From: Sipunculus nudus
Taxonomy: Eukaryota > Annelida > Sipuncula > Golfingiida > Sipunculidae
Length of the DNA stretch: 64,000 nt
NCBI GenBank assembly: GCA_026874595.1
Contig: CM049316.1
Span: forward strand, 59,221,676 to 59,285,675
Direction: 5' to 3'
A program made the translations under genes and the position numbers. The notes under the pieces were generated by a model. That model was not told the DNA's origin and made no database searches. It was given only the letters and a program-made list of their open reading frames with translations. Of the stretch, positions 24,101 to 37,500 are shown piece by piece. Numbering within the stretch: the stretch's first letter is position 1; every line of letters starts with the position of its first letter.

Positions 24101-27100
24101 CAACCCTCTATTATGTACACTCCTCTGTTATGCACACCCCTCTATTATGTACAAACCTATATTATGTTCAACCCACTATTTTACACAACCCTTTATTATG
24201 AACAACCCCTTATTATGAACAACCCTCTATTATGTACACTCCTCTGTTTTGCACACTCCTCTATTATGCACAAACCTATATTATGTACAACCCACTATTT
24301 TACACAACCCTTTATTATGAACAACCCCTTATTATGAACAACCCTCTATTATGTAAACTCCTCTGTTTTGCACATCCCTCTATTATGTACAAACCTATAT
24401 TATGTTCAATCCACTATTTTACACAACCCTTTATTATGAACAACCCCTTATTATGAACAACCCTCTATTATGTAAACTCCTCTGTTTTGCACATCCCTCT
24501 ATTATGTACAAACCTATATTATGTTCAACCCACTATTTTACACAACCCTTTATTATGAACAACCCCTAATTATGAACAACCCTCTATTATGTAAACTCCT
24601 CTGTTTTGCACATCCCTCTATTATGCACATCCCTCTTTCATGTACAATCCTATAATACAGGTGCCTCTCTTTAATGGTTGAATACCTAGGTCCTGACAGG
24701 GTCTGTGATCGGGAGTTCCACCCTGGCATATGAACTTTTGTCATGCTGAAACCTTCACAAATTTATCAATTATTATATGAAATAGAACACTGACAGGTCA
24801 GGAAGGGCCCTGCAAAAGGCCCAAAGACTTCCAGTGTGGGCCGAGTGATGCTTGAAAAAATATAATAAAGAATCTGATTTCATGAAGAGAGTAAGGGAAC
24901 TGGCCCAAAACAATATTTAAACATCTGAACCTAGATGTGCAGGTTTGAACCTTTGATAGTCGTGTATGAAGGTGTAGGAGTGAAGCCTCCCAAGCACCAG
25001 AGGCATAATTACATATGATGTTTTAAACTGTAAGCCTGGTCAGTATATAAATCAGTAGGACGGTCCTGTGACCCTGACCTTTGAACTTTGAAACCTGAAA
25101 TCAAAAAGGTTCTTATAGTGGCTCAGGTGACCTTGCCCTTTGACCTTATGACCCCAAAATTGATAAGGATCTTCCCCTTTTTGGAGGTGAGCTATATGTG
25201 CAAGATTGAAGGTGTGGGATGAAATGTTTGGCTGAAAATACATCAATTAAGTTTTAAAATACATGGTTCCTGTGACCTTAACCTTTAACCTCATTACCCG
25301 AAAATCAATAATGTACTTTCCTTAGTGGTGGGCCATATATAAGTAAAGTTTGTAATCCATGTCAACCAATACTGGAGTTATCATCTGGAAATGAATGTGG
25401 ATGGTCAGATGGACGGATGGACAGACAGGATGATTACCTATAGGGCACCTGCTTATTCAAGCGGGCCTAAATTAATTATATCAAATAAAATGTACCCATA
25501 TTCTTAATAATTAGAGGAAGACCTAGGGTAATATTGAAAGATATTGTTCATAAATGGCACATAATTTGAAAGACCTGATATCAAAGGCACACAGACACCT
25601 ACAGGCCACTGGCAAGGGCTAAAATAATTAAAAACAATTCTTCAGGAAAAAGGAAAGTCATACATACCATATCTCTCACTAAAACTTGGCATCCATAGCA
25701 GAGCCCAGTGGTCAGCTGGTCATGTGTGATTAAGGGATCATTAGGACTGTCCTCATGAGCTGACCCTGACCTGTCATGGGCTGTGTTATTGACCACAGCA
25801 GGACTTGACAGCCGCTGTGAGAACAATGTAGCAGCCAGAGCAGAAGAATCACCAACGTCTGTGTCCAGCTGAGACTGAAAGATTTAATTAAAGTCAGTTC
25901 CACTACCCCTGTCAACCTGATTTTTCGCGATTATCTCCATATAAGACATACTTGCCAAACAAAATTTGTACCAAATGTAGGAAGAGGAAAATGCATAATT
26001 TTTTGTGCCCTACCTGCTTACGATATATATATTATTCACTTTACTTGAATGGTTGATATGTGTCATATATATCTGTGGTTAATGGAGTCCCTAACAAGTG
26101 ATCATTGTTTATCCTCCTTGGGTATAGATATAAAGTAATGTGATGTAACAGTGATGCTCGTGCATGAGGAGAATACAAGTCTCACTATGAACAGGGGTCG
26201 GCAGCTCTTGATTATTGGTCCTGTGAATATGGGTGCCTTTTTGTGTGTAATGTCTATTATGACGTCATCACTGTTTTTCCTGGTATGTGCATTTCATAGA
26301 CTGGTGGTGAGATGGCTAGTCAGAATAGACTAGTTACTCATAAAATGGTTTTAAATGGTTTACAGGAAAATGACATATGGTCGACTATTATTTCCCAAAT
26401 AGTTAATCACGCATTTTCATCTTTCTCTCCTAGGGGCAAAAAGTTTGGGCATTCTTTGACTTGCAAAAAAATAATCGCAATAAAACAGGTGGACATCTGT
26501 GATGGTCAGAGGATGCTGCTTGACCAATTAATGGTAATGAGGTCACTTGATATTTAACACACATCAGCATAATTAATATGGCAGGAGTCAGTGCTAAAGT
26601 CAAACATACATATCTATCATTGCTTTTAAATAACATACTAACATACATATATGGATTTTATAAACTTGCAAAGGTTTTACTGCTAGGATCTGACAGTTTT
26701 ACAAATAAATAATATTGTATACAAAACATGTATAAATATACACAATTTAAAATGATCATTGATAAATAAGAGAAATGTAACAAAGTTAACTGATGAAAAT
26801 TGAAGAGTTATCTGATTATAAGATAAACTACATATGCACAAGCACATATTAGATGCATTTGGAATGTACATTCACTCTCAGAATATAAAGCAATATTTGG
26901 TGCCTAGTATGGCTATGTATTAACACTTTAACAATGGTAACAAAAGAGAAAATTAAGCAGGCTTACCTGGCAGAGTGCACACATTTTGGAGGAATCTGTT
27001 TTTATGTTAATTTCAAGTTTATCTGCTGTCCTGTCAGACAAAACAAAAAAGGGCTATCAGAATACATGTACAAAATAACAGATAAGTAGTCTGAGCCTTC

Positions 27101-28452
27101 AAGTACACCTCCGCCAAGATAATAATAAAACATTCTACAAAACAGAGCTACCTCAGTAATTTAATCAACTGTTTCTTGGTTGTTATCCTCTGTCCTTCAC
27201 AGAAACAGACAAACCTACCAATCAAAGCTACCAATCAAAGCAAAAATATGATACACTTGGCACCTGAGGGAGATATACAGTTATAAGAATTTAGTGTAAA
27301 AATAAAAATTAACCTTCACTTAAAGTGTTAATTGAAAAGAAAATACTACAATATATAAATAATGATTCTCAGAAACCATTATTATGAATATCCTTTGAAA
27401 TTTACAAAACCAGCTCAAACATCTGCACCTAAGCTTACCAGCAGTATAAGATCTTTGTTTGCCGAAGTTTTCATTTTACCAATATTAATGAAGGCAGCCC
27501 TGCCAAAGATAAATGACCAAATAAAAAGAGTAAATGTTTTGGGGAAAAAAAAGAGTAAACTTCTATGCAAATAAAAGGTGAAAATAAGAGTGAAATTAGC
27601 TTAAATTCTCCAATTAGTTATCAAAGACTGAATACAGCTGTGCTTCGCATACCAAAATTGTGCATTTGTAAGGAAACACATCGTTCTTAAGGTCAGAAAC
27701 ATACCACATTTGTGAGTGTTTAACGTGATGTTGTGTAAAAAACCAGGGTCAATTTTAAGGGCCAACTTAGGGTAAAAATTATTTTACAGCAAATGTCCAG
27801 GAGGTGGCACGGACTAAGAATTAGAATGTCAAGAGAGTCTTCATTACAGGGCAATGACACCTTACTCTTTAAACAAAAAGGAAATTTTCTCAATTAAATG
27901 TCAGTCTTCTGCGTAATTTGAGGGAGATCACCCAAAACACTCACTGCATATCAGTATCCTCGCCCACAAGTCACTTAAGGTAGATGAGTGACAGTGCACT
28001 AAACCAAGGCTGCTATGATTTTCTATATAACCAGGCTTCCTCAATTATTATCCCCGTGTTAATTTTTAACTTTCAACAATTTCTTTTCTGACTTTCCACC
28101 TCAATGTCACAGTCACCAAATTTTCCCACAGAATATATCACATTAGTGATAACAACGTTGTAGGTAAAACATCTAAAATAATATCATTTGGAGATAAAGT
28201 CTAGGAGGAAAAGGTAATATAGGCCATGGCTGGTTGATATCATTAGTTTATATTGATAAGTAAGAAATTGTTTAAAATAATATTTTGTGACCAAACCATG
28301 CATTTCCTAATGTTAAAATTGAAGCATGTGAGTGGTTTGTGACCATAAGATGAATATTAATACCATGATCATTGGTTGGCTTTTTGATAAACTGTTGACA
28401 GTTCAGTAGTTTACACATTTGTTAAATTGGACATATATATATTCATACATAC

Positions 28453-28502
<50 letters not shown>

Positions 28503-31500
28503 TTAAATATGTTTTTTTTTTCTATTTTATAAAATGTTGAAATATAACTTGAAATATAACTTTATCCCCAGTCCACAGATGGAAGGACTTGGTTGTGGTG
28601 GTCCGGGGGGGGGGGGGGGGGGGGGTTGGTTTGTGGAATGATTCTTTCAGGACAAAAATATTGCATATTATTTCTATTATTTCTAATATTATTAAGTTTC
28701 AATGATTTTCAATAATCTTCAGCAAACTCTCTTAGTGTGAACTGTTGAAAATTTCATATAGATACAAAAAAAGCTTGAAAAGATATGTCTGTTAGTGTCA
28801 ATATAAATAGTGTCAGAATTTGTCGGAAATCTAAAATAAATGTAAACAGTAAAGGGTTAAAGTTTAACATATGCAATATTACTCAACTGAACATATAAGT
28901 TGTTTTCAAATTTCAGACTTTAATAGCTTAAATCCATACACATACAGCATATGTAAGTTATTTCAATAGTGCTTATAGGAAAAATTTCATAATTAATATA
29001 TATTTAAGGATAACAGAGAGATGATGGACAGACAGAGCTGATCACTTCCATTCTCCTGAGGAAAGAATATGTTTCCATCAGATCTTAATTTTTTCTAATC
29101 CAATTATTTTTTTCAATGGATTTTACACATTTTCAATTAAAAACTAATGTCCCAGTGCACAGGTGCAAAGGAATCAATGGCAGCTAGAGGGGGGGGGAAT
29201 GGTTGGATTAACAACACTTCTGCATATACATACATCGCAAACAAAGCCTGATCTCAAATTCTGTTGTGGCAGGAAAATAATGAACAAATGTTTGAATTGG
29301 ATCCTCATTTTATTATCAAATCATTTTTTTTTATTTTAAGTTTAAATTTTTATACATTTCCAATATAGTCAATATATCTATATAAAAGTTAATACATAAT
29401 TCTAAATTGCATCATCAAAAATCTCAATCAGATAACACCACATCATGCATACAAATGTATATTTATTTTTTACAACAAAAATATATCTTTTAAATTTGCA
29501 AAACAATAAATATATAAAAAATAATACTTGATTCAGATTTTACCATTCTAAACTGGGCCTTTATTTATCCATAATTTGCTTCATATTTTATAAATTTATG
29601 AATACTGATGGGTTTAATTATATCTTAATTTGTTAAAATCATTTAAAAGAAAATTTGATTTCTTTAAAAATGCTACATTAACACAACATGGCATCTTCTG
29701 GATTCCACCTTGAATTAATTTTTTAAGAAAGTTTTGTATATTGGAGTGGAAACAGCATTACAATTAAGGAGATACAGTAAAAACAATAACAGTTACTGCA
29801 TAACACTTGGTTGTTTGGGTATGCCGGGGGGGGGGGGGGGCCAGTTTAGGGTGGTGATAGGAGAATAACTGTATACCTGTCACAGCAGGGGATCTCCCCC
29901 AGTGACTATAACAAATAAGAAACCTTGGCATAGCTGACTTCCAGTAACCAGGAGTGGCCAACTGGCATGTTGACAAAGCAAATGACTGCAAATGAGCCTC
30001 AAGAAAAAATTCAATAACTAGCCTAATTTTCAAGCTTTTATTTTTAAAATTTCAGATTTAAACAGATTAAATACTTATTTTTACATGCTGTGAAAATAAA
30101 TCAACAGTACTTACAGGAAAAAATGTGCCACGGTCAAAGTTGGGCAAAATTTAAGGTACCGATTTTATTTTTATGCTAAAAACTTAAAAAAATTTACAAA
30201 ATTCAGATCTAATTTTTGGTATACTATTGAATCTTAATTAAAGAAAGTTATATACTTGGGGGGAAAAAGTCTCTAGTTTCAAAATTTTTCATGTTAAGTG
30301 AGTAAATATTTTCCTGATTTTTTACAAAGTCCATTATGTTTTGACCCGTAACTTTAAGAAATTAGACTTATGTACACAATTTCTGGCATGTACATTCTGG
30401 AAAATATTAAGAAAAACAGATAAGTGGTTTTGACATAAGGCAGCCCTAAAGTGTGATAATAGGTTTTTAATTGAAATTTCAGGTTTTTCCTTAATATCTC
30501 AAAGGAACAAAGTCATATTGACCCAATTTTTGGTATGATAGGAGATTTTTGGGACATCTAATGGTATGCCAAGTTTTGGATTTATAGGTCTAACGGTTTC
30601 AAAACTAGCCAGTCTAACAAACGGACAGACGGACGGACGGACATACAGTCAGCTGAGCTAATAAAACTGTTGCGAACTACATTATTTTACAACATTCAAC
30701 CGTGTGTGATTTTAGTGCTACCGTAAAGAAACCAGGGTTTTCATTCGGTCACTATTTAACAGATCATTTCACAAGAGGGTGAACACAACAAATCCAGGAT
30801 TTAATTTTAAAATTGTCAGGAAATTTATCATATTTATGTCCCCCATAAACATGGTCCCTTTTTTAATTTGATGACCTTTTATGATATATATTCATTTCAT
30901 GACATAGTCCAATACTTCAAGCCTATCACACATTGCATGGCATGTCAGCTGAAGAAAGGCCACTTCATATTTATAATTATTACCCACTATGGTTGTCTTG
31001 TATTTGTGGCAAAATGTGCGAGTCTTCGTGTATGTCTGTGAGCAAGCCAGCTGACAGCATCCGCATTCACTGAACAAGTGATCATTTTACAACATAAATA
31101 CCACATCCTGTTGAAAAAATTCACCCTCATTTTTTATTCATATTACATGCTACTGGATGGCATATAGCCAAGTTTCCAGCCTGCCTTGCGCAAGCACCAT
31201 GTAAGCCAGTTCGGATCTTGTTTGCATCAGTGAGCCATGCACGCTGTCAGCTAGAACTGACAATTATATCACTGCACACACATTTCAAGTGAATTGTCTA
31301 GATATTTAAAAAAAATGATCTTAAAACATTTTCAGGACTGAGAATGTTGTTTCAGTCTGTCAGTTCTGAGATTAAATCCATGACTGCAGAAAATCAGTGG
31401 CTCTAGTGTCAATAGGGCTTTTATTTGTTGATTTAGTTGCAATTCTTGTGTAATGTTCTTTATCTAGTGTATATTACCATTGTACAGACATGATCACTGA

Positions 31501-34500
31501 TATTCATGGCTGACAGTTTGATAGACGTGGTAATGTTTATTGCTGTAAATTATCCCAAGTGGCCCTGAAGTCACTGAAAAAATTTGCACCCGTGAATAAG
31601 ACAGGTTCCCCTCTTGGACAAATATTTTCAGAATAAAATTTCTCACCTTATACACACACAAACACAGTACAAGGTGCACATCCCCCTGCATGAAGATAAG
31701 GGCATTTTCCACATGTGTTGATACATGCTGGACATTTGCACACAAAATATTGTGAAATTTCCCATTCTTGTTCTAACTGGACTGTTAATGGAGGACAGAA
31801 ATAGTATATATTGGAATTCTTTCATGAAAAAAGAGGAAAACTAGATGTGTCAGAACGACACGAATGCCCCCGCCTGGGGCAAATTAGAAACATTTGTTAA
31901 ATTTTGAAAAATTTTTTAAGTTCATGAGGTGTCGTATGGTCAAAAGGAGGTTCACAAGGGCAAAATGCAAACTCGATCTGTAACGGGTCATTATCAAGCA
32001 ACACACCAAACATCAGGCCAGTATCTGCAGGCATTGTGAAAAAAAGTCCATACATGTGCATTTTCCATAAAATTTCTGTTTTTCAAAATTTTCTATGTTT
32101 AGGAGCCATAAAACAATCAAAAGTCGGTCAACCGGGATGAAACACGAACTCGATCTGCAGCTGTCATTATCTGCCCATACATATAAAATCAGGGTGGTAT
32201 CTGCAGGCATTGAGGAAAAAACAGTCAGTACATATGCATTTGTTATGAAAATTTCTATTTTTCATGAAACTTTCTATGCTCAAGAGCAGTCAAATGGTCA
32301 AAAGTAGGTCAACTGGGACAAAACAAGAACTCGATCTGTAACTGGTCATTATCTGCCTACACACCAAAAATCAGGCCTGTATCTGCAGGCACTGCGAAAA
32401 AAAGTCCGTACATGTGCACTTTTTTATGAAATTCTCTATGTTTGAGCATCGTCAAACAGTCAAAAGTAGGTCAACTGGGACAAAACATGAACTTGATCTG
32501 TAACTGGTCATTATCTGCCCACACACCAAAAATTAGGCCAATATCTGCAGGTATTGCAAAAAAAAGTCTGTATATGTGTATTTGTCATGAAAATTTATAT
32601 TTTTCATGAAATTTTCTATGTTCAGGAGCTGTAAAACGGTCAAAAGTAGGTCAACTGGGACGAAACACGAACTTGATCTAAAACTGGTCAATATCTGCCA
32701 ACACCCCAAAAATCAGGCCAATATCTGCAGGCATTGTGAAAAAAAGTCCTATATGTGTATTTGTCATGAAAGTTCATATTTTTCATGAAATTTTCTATGT
32801 TCAGGAGCTGTAAAACGGTCAAAAGTAGGTCAACCCGGATCAAACACGAACTCAATCTGTAACTGGTAGTAGTCACACAAACAATTAAACTGCATGTGCT
32901 GCCGCCTGCGGCGGTCAGCTGCACTTCGTAAGCGCTAAGTCGCTTACGGTAATTTATTCATGCTAGGTGCTAAGTGGTAATATATGAATCATATTTATCA
33001 TATATTAATGACCAGGCTACCTAGGTTAAGACGGTTCGGTGATGGTGAAGCACTGGGCATGGATAAGGCACATTATAATTAATTTTTATGTTATAAATAA
33101 ATTATTTACTGTTTACTTGTTTGTTGTGACGTAGATTTGCTGAAATCTATATCTGCAAACACACCAAAAATCAGGCCAATGTTTGCAGGCATTGCGAAAA
33201 AAAGTCCGTACATGTGAATTTGTCATGAAAATTTCTATTTTTCATGAAATTTTCTAAGTTAAGGAGGCATAAAACGTTCAAAAGTAGGTCAACTGGTAAG
33301 AAACGGGAACTTGATCTGTAACTGGTCATTATCTGCCCAAACACCAAACATCAGGCCAATATCTGGATGCATTGTGAAAAAAAGTCCGTACATGTGTATT
33401 TGTGATGAAAATTTCAATTTTAATGAAATTTTCTTCTAAGTTTAGGAGCCATAAAACAGTCAAAAGTAGGTCAACTGGGATGAAAAGCGAACTTGATCTG
33501 TAACTGGTCATTATCTGCCCACACACAAAAATTAAGGCCAATATCTGCAGGCATTGCGAAAAAAAGTCTGTACAACTGATTTCGGAATGAAGGATGGACG
33601 GAAGGACGGACATGGGTTAAACTAGATGCCCCGGCCACTTTGTGGCAGGGGCATAAAAAGAGTGCTGTCAAATAAAAGATTAAAATAGAGTAAATAGCAT
33701 AATTTTCTGGTAAATCCTCAAAAAAAGAATGATCCTTTTAAAAAGAGTGATTTGGCTGGCCTGGAAGAAATTACAGAATAAATGGCTTCAGAAAAATCTT
33801 TGATAAAATATACAGTTAAATTGACTGGGTGCATGGTAAATTTCTCACTTGCAGATTTTACTGACAGTGGCTGGAAACTCTGCCTGAAGACCGTTCACAA
33901 ACTGTTCTGTAAGCTGATTGATACTGGCATGAACTCCTGCCTGCAAAACATATAAATAAACTAACATTAATTTGTATATTAACATACTGGTCTCTTACAA
34001 CAAGTCCAAGTGAGCTGGTTATAATAAACCTATACCTGCAAATAATGTTACAAGTCTGAAAGGTAAATAGATTCCTCCATGGCTTTCTGACAAAACTTGG
34101 GTACTGGTCACAACATTGAAAAGACAAGGCCTACTGTTGATTTATCAAAAAGTTCTTTTCATGGTAAACTCTGTTAATTCAGTTTTCCCCATATCCAGAC
34201 ATGCTTAATACCAGCAGAAAGGCCCAGTGATAGGATTTCCTCAGCTTTGTCTCCAAATGGTCATTGGGAACAGAATTTTCATGCTGGCCTCACAACATAC
34301 AATTTTTTGTCATCATTTTCTATGCTGCATAGGATCTTTCCACAAGCATAAGCAATGCATTTTACAGCTCTGCTGTGTTGAGGTACAATGATTCAGGATT
34401 GCAATTTTTTATAAACACAATTTAATGAAAGCTAGAATCTATGTCAAGAACCTCACCCTTAAAGATAAGATAGTTTTAACATTCAGCTTTTGAAATATAA

Positions 34501-37500
34501 AAAAAAATACAATATTTTGGTGAGTATCATGGACCCAAACACTCAGCATCAGTTGTCACCAACAGGTGGCACTGAAGAGGTCAGGGTTCATACACTTCCA
34601 GCAAATCAAAAAGACATTGTGTATATGAGCATTTCCAATCATTAACAGCATGTCAGCAGCTGATGATCAGTTATATGTAGATTTTCAGTAATGCTGGGAA
34701 TCAAGAGTAATGTCATGTTCAATCATCAGTAAGCATTTTTGACCAAAAACTGATGTCCTATAGCTGATATATAGGCTTACATATAAAGTAATATATATCT
34801 ACCGGAAAAAATAATTCTACAGGCCACATGTGTATAAAGAAAACTTATAAGGAAACACAGAATTTTCTTAAGTTTGCTGCCATAAATTAAATGAAAACGT
34901 ACCTCCCCTCATCAAAAGTCTAAAGTTATGTGCAAATCTGTAATCAACCAAGAGTCCAAGACCATGGTACTGCAAGATTGATAATCAGCTTGCTTGCATC
35001 AACCAACCAATCATAAACATAGTATTACTGATCATCAGTTCCGTCACTATATTTAACTATTATGAGCAAAGTTTAACCACTCCAGAATCAATGTTGACCT
35101 ACTTTGGTATTGACAGAGGGTGAAAACACAGGAGTCATCCCAGAAATCCTGTTGTACATGGCCACTTCTTTTGATGTGAATTCTCTGTGAAAATGAGGAG
35201 GTTAAAACAGCATACATGATGACGGTATTGAAAGTGAGACCAAAACAAGTATCATTAATGATGATGATAATCATGTTAATGAAGAAGTTTTTCTTTTGCA
35301 AAAGAATTGATCCATGAATTAAATTTATGATGTTTTATTATATCCAAATGACAAATGTTAAATTCCTTTAAGAAGGAACAAAGCTTCCACTTTCAGTAAA
35401 CATACTAATATCATAACACTTTGAAAATATTTGTGCAAGCATTTATTAAGCATGTTATGTTCTATAGCTGTGCAGTGGATGCAAACAGACACCATTATGC
35501 ACATTAGCAACATTAGTAAAATGCAATACTGACCTGTCAGCTTTTTTACAACTGATAGATTAAGTCTTTTTTTTTACAGAAAGCTGGTTGGAAAATTTTT
35601 ACCTCAATGGTCTGAGAATGGTCACATCACAATGGCGACTGTCAGCAAAGGTCTACAAACACAGCAATTATAAAATACTTAATTTTTCCTAAAAACATAC
35701 AAATAATAATAAACAATACAAATAAAAACGGAGTAATTTCACTATAGTCTGTTCCACAATAGGGTGCCCATTGAAATTTGGCAATTATTCTCTGAAACTT
35801 AAAAATTATCACAAGGTCTGACCTTAACACTGATGAGGGACCAAGGACGTATTATGATATGTAAACATGATAACAAAAACCAACATTTATATTTTATGTT
35901 TTCAAACCTTCTGGTTCTTCTGAATCTTGGGGCCAAATGACACGGCATCTGTCATTGGTTGCAGACAACTGTATTTTTTAGAATATTTATGACCAATTAT
36001 AAGTCAATCAAGAGCTTTCAAGTGCAGTTGTTTGAGCATGTGACCAGTGACCTTTATGAATAGAGAGCAGGTGTTTTAAAAATAGACTGTTTACTCAGAT
36101 ATTGATTTAATTGCATTACTTTAGTATTTTGCAAGATATATTTTTAATTTAATTATAGTCAATACCCCATTCCTTCATTGCATCATACCATCTAGATTTA
36201 ATCTGCTAGTTTATGAAAATATTGCCAATTCTGAATGGGCACCCTACTGTGGAACAGACTATAGACTCTAGCTTTCACAAAGGTAAAACTGAGTTTTATT
36301 TTCTCACAACCTTGGACATTATTAAACCAGTGGTCACTCAAATTAAATACACAGACGAGTGCTTGATTTCATGGTTTCTCTGGGTTAAGTTGAATGAATG
36401 CAGATACCTACAATCCAATAGCTTGTGGCTCCAGATAAGACTGTCAAATAGATTTCATCCCAAATTTACAATTGTTGTTACATGATTTGAAGATACCGTT
36501 AACTGATATCAGATATTTATTAATGGGTGGATTTAGAGTCACATCTCTTTACAAAAACATTAGGTACTTACTGATGCTTGACTCCAGACTCACATCACAA
36601 AGATAACTTAAACTCAATATCTGCAATTTTGGAGTAACTGCAAAGAAAGCAACTGGCTTTCAAAGTTTTTTTTTACCAAAATACTGATATTAAAATAAAT
36701 TCATCCACCTGTATAAACCTCCTTTCCCTATGTGGGGAGGCTTGTTGACTTAAATGCGGTCTATTAATGTAGACATTTAATGGCTAAGCTGAACATGGTT
36801 ACTAATTCCTCATCAATACAAGGTACCTACCATTCAAATGGGTGCACTGCGGCATATTTTCTTTTAGTACTAAATTTTGATTACAACAACTTACTGTTTC
36901 CAGTGAGATATGGGCACCACGACCTTGGGTGACCCCTGATATCATGCGGGCAGCTAACCTGGTCCCTGTGTCACCGATAATGACTTTACTTATTCCTAAC
37001 TTGTGTGCAACTTCCACGAGTAACGCCAACCTGAAAACATTTGATAACAAAATGATAATACTGTACTTACAAGTTTGCAAATATTGAAAACTCTATTTGC
37101 TTTCATTTGCTTATCTTTCATTTGAAATCTTATATGAACTTCATTCTCAATATTATAGGTGCTTATGCTTCCATAAGTAGAATTAAGAAAGAATTAGATT
37201 TAAACAAAAATTGTGGAATTCAGTTTGAAAAGCTCAAGAAGATGAGAGATAGTACAACAGAACTCTTTCCAGCACCATTGTCTACCTGTCTTTTTGCAAT
37301 TATTTTTTTGCAGGTTAAAGAATGCCAAAACTTTTTGTCCTTAGGGCAGAAAGAGGAAAATGCTAAATTAACTATTATGGAAATAATACCCTACCTTAAA
37401 CCATTTTTCTGTAAACAATTTAAAACCATTTCATCAGTAACTAGTCTTTTCTGTAGCGACATGTTGCCACTAATCTGTGAAATGAGCATATCAGGGAATA

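Larger units (their letters stand above)
28150..30667 (+). repeat. Family 1-ended element, copy D
   Basis: Matches 21330-23276 in order, starting at TCTAAAATAATATCATTTGG. It is longer because of an extra internal segment (about 28560-29220) and a TA tract. The right end has GGACGGACGGACGGACATAC then TCAGCTGAG (30649-30657). The left terminal module seen in copy C is not clear here. Confidence 0.8.

Noticed and set aside
23441-24456. Long plus-strand frames (213 and 74 codons) rich in Leu-Tyr-Tyr repeats
   Set aside because: They are translations of the 17-bp minisatellite; periodicity in the protein equals the DNA period and several frames are open at once.
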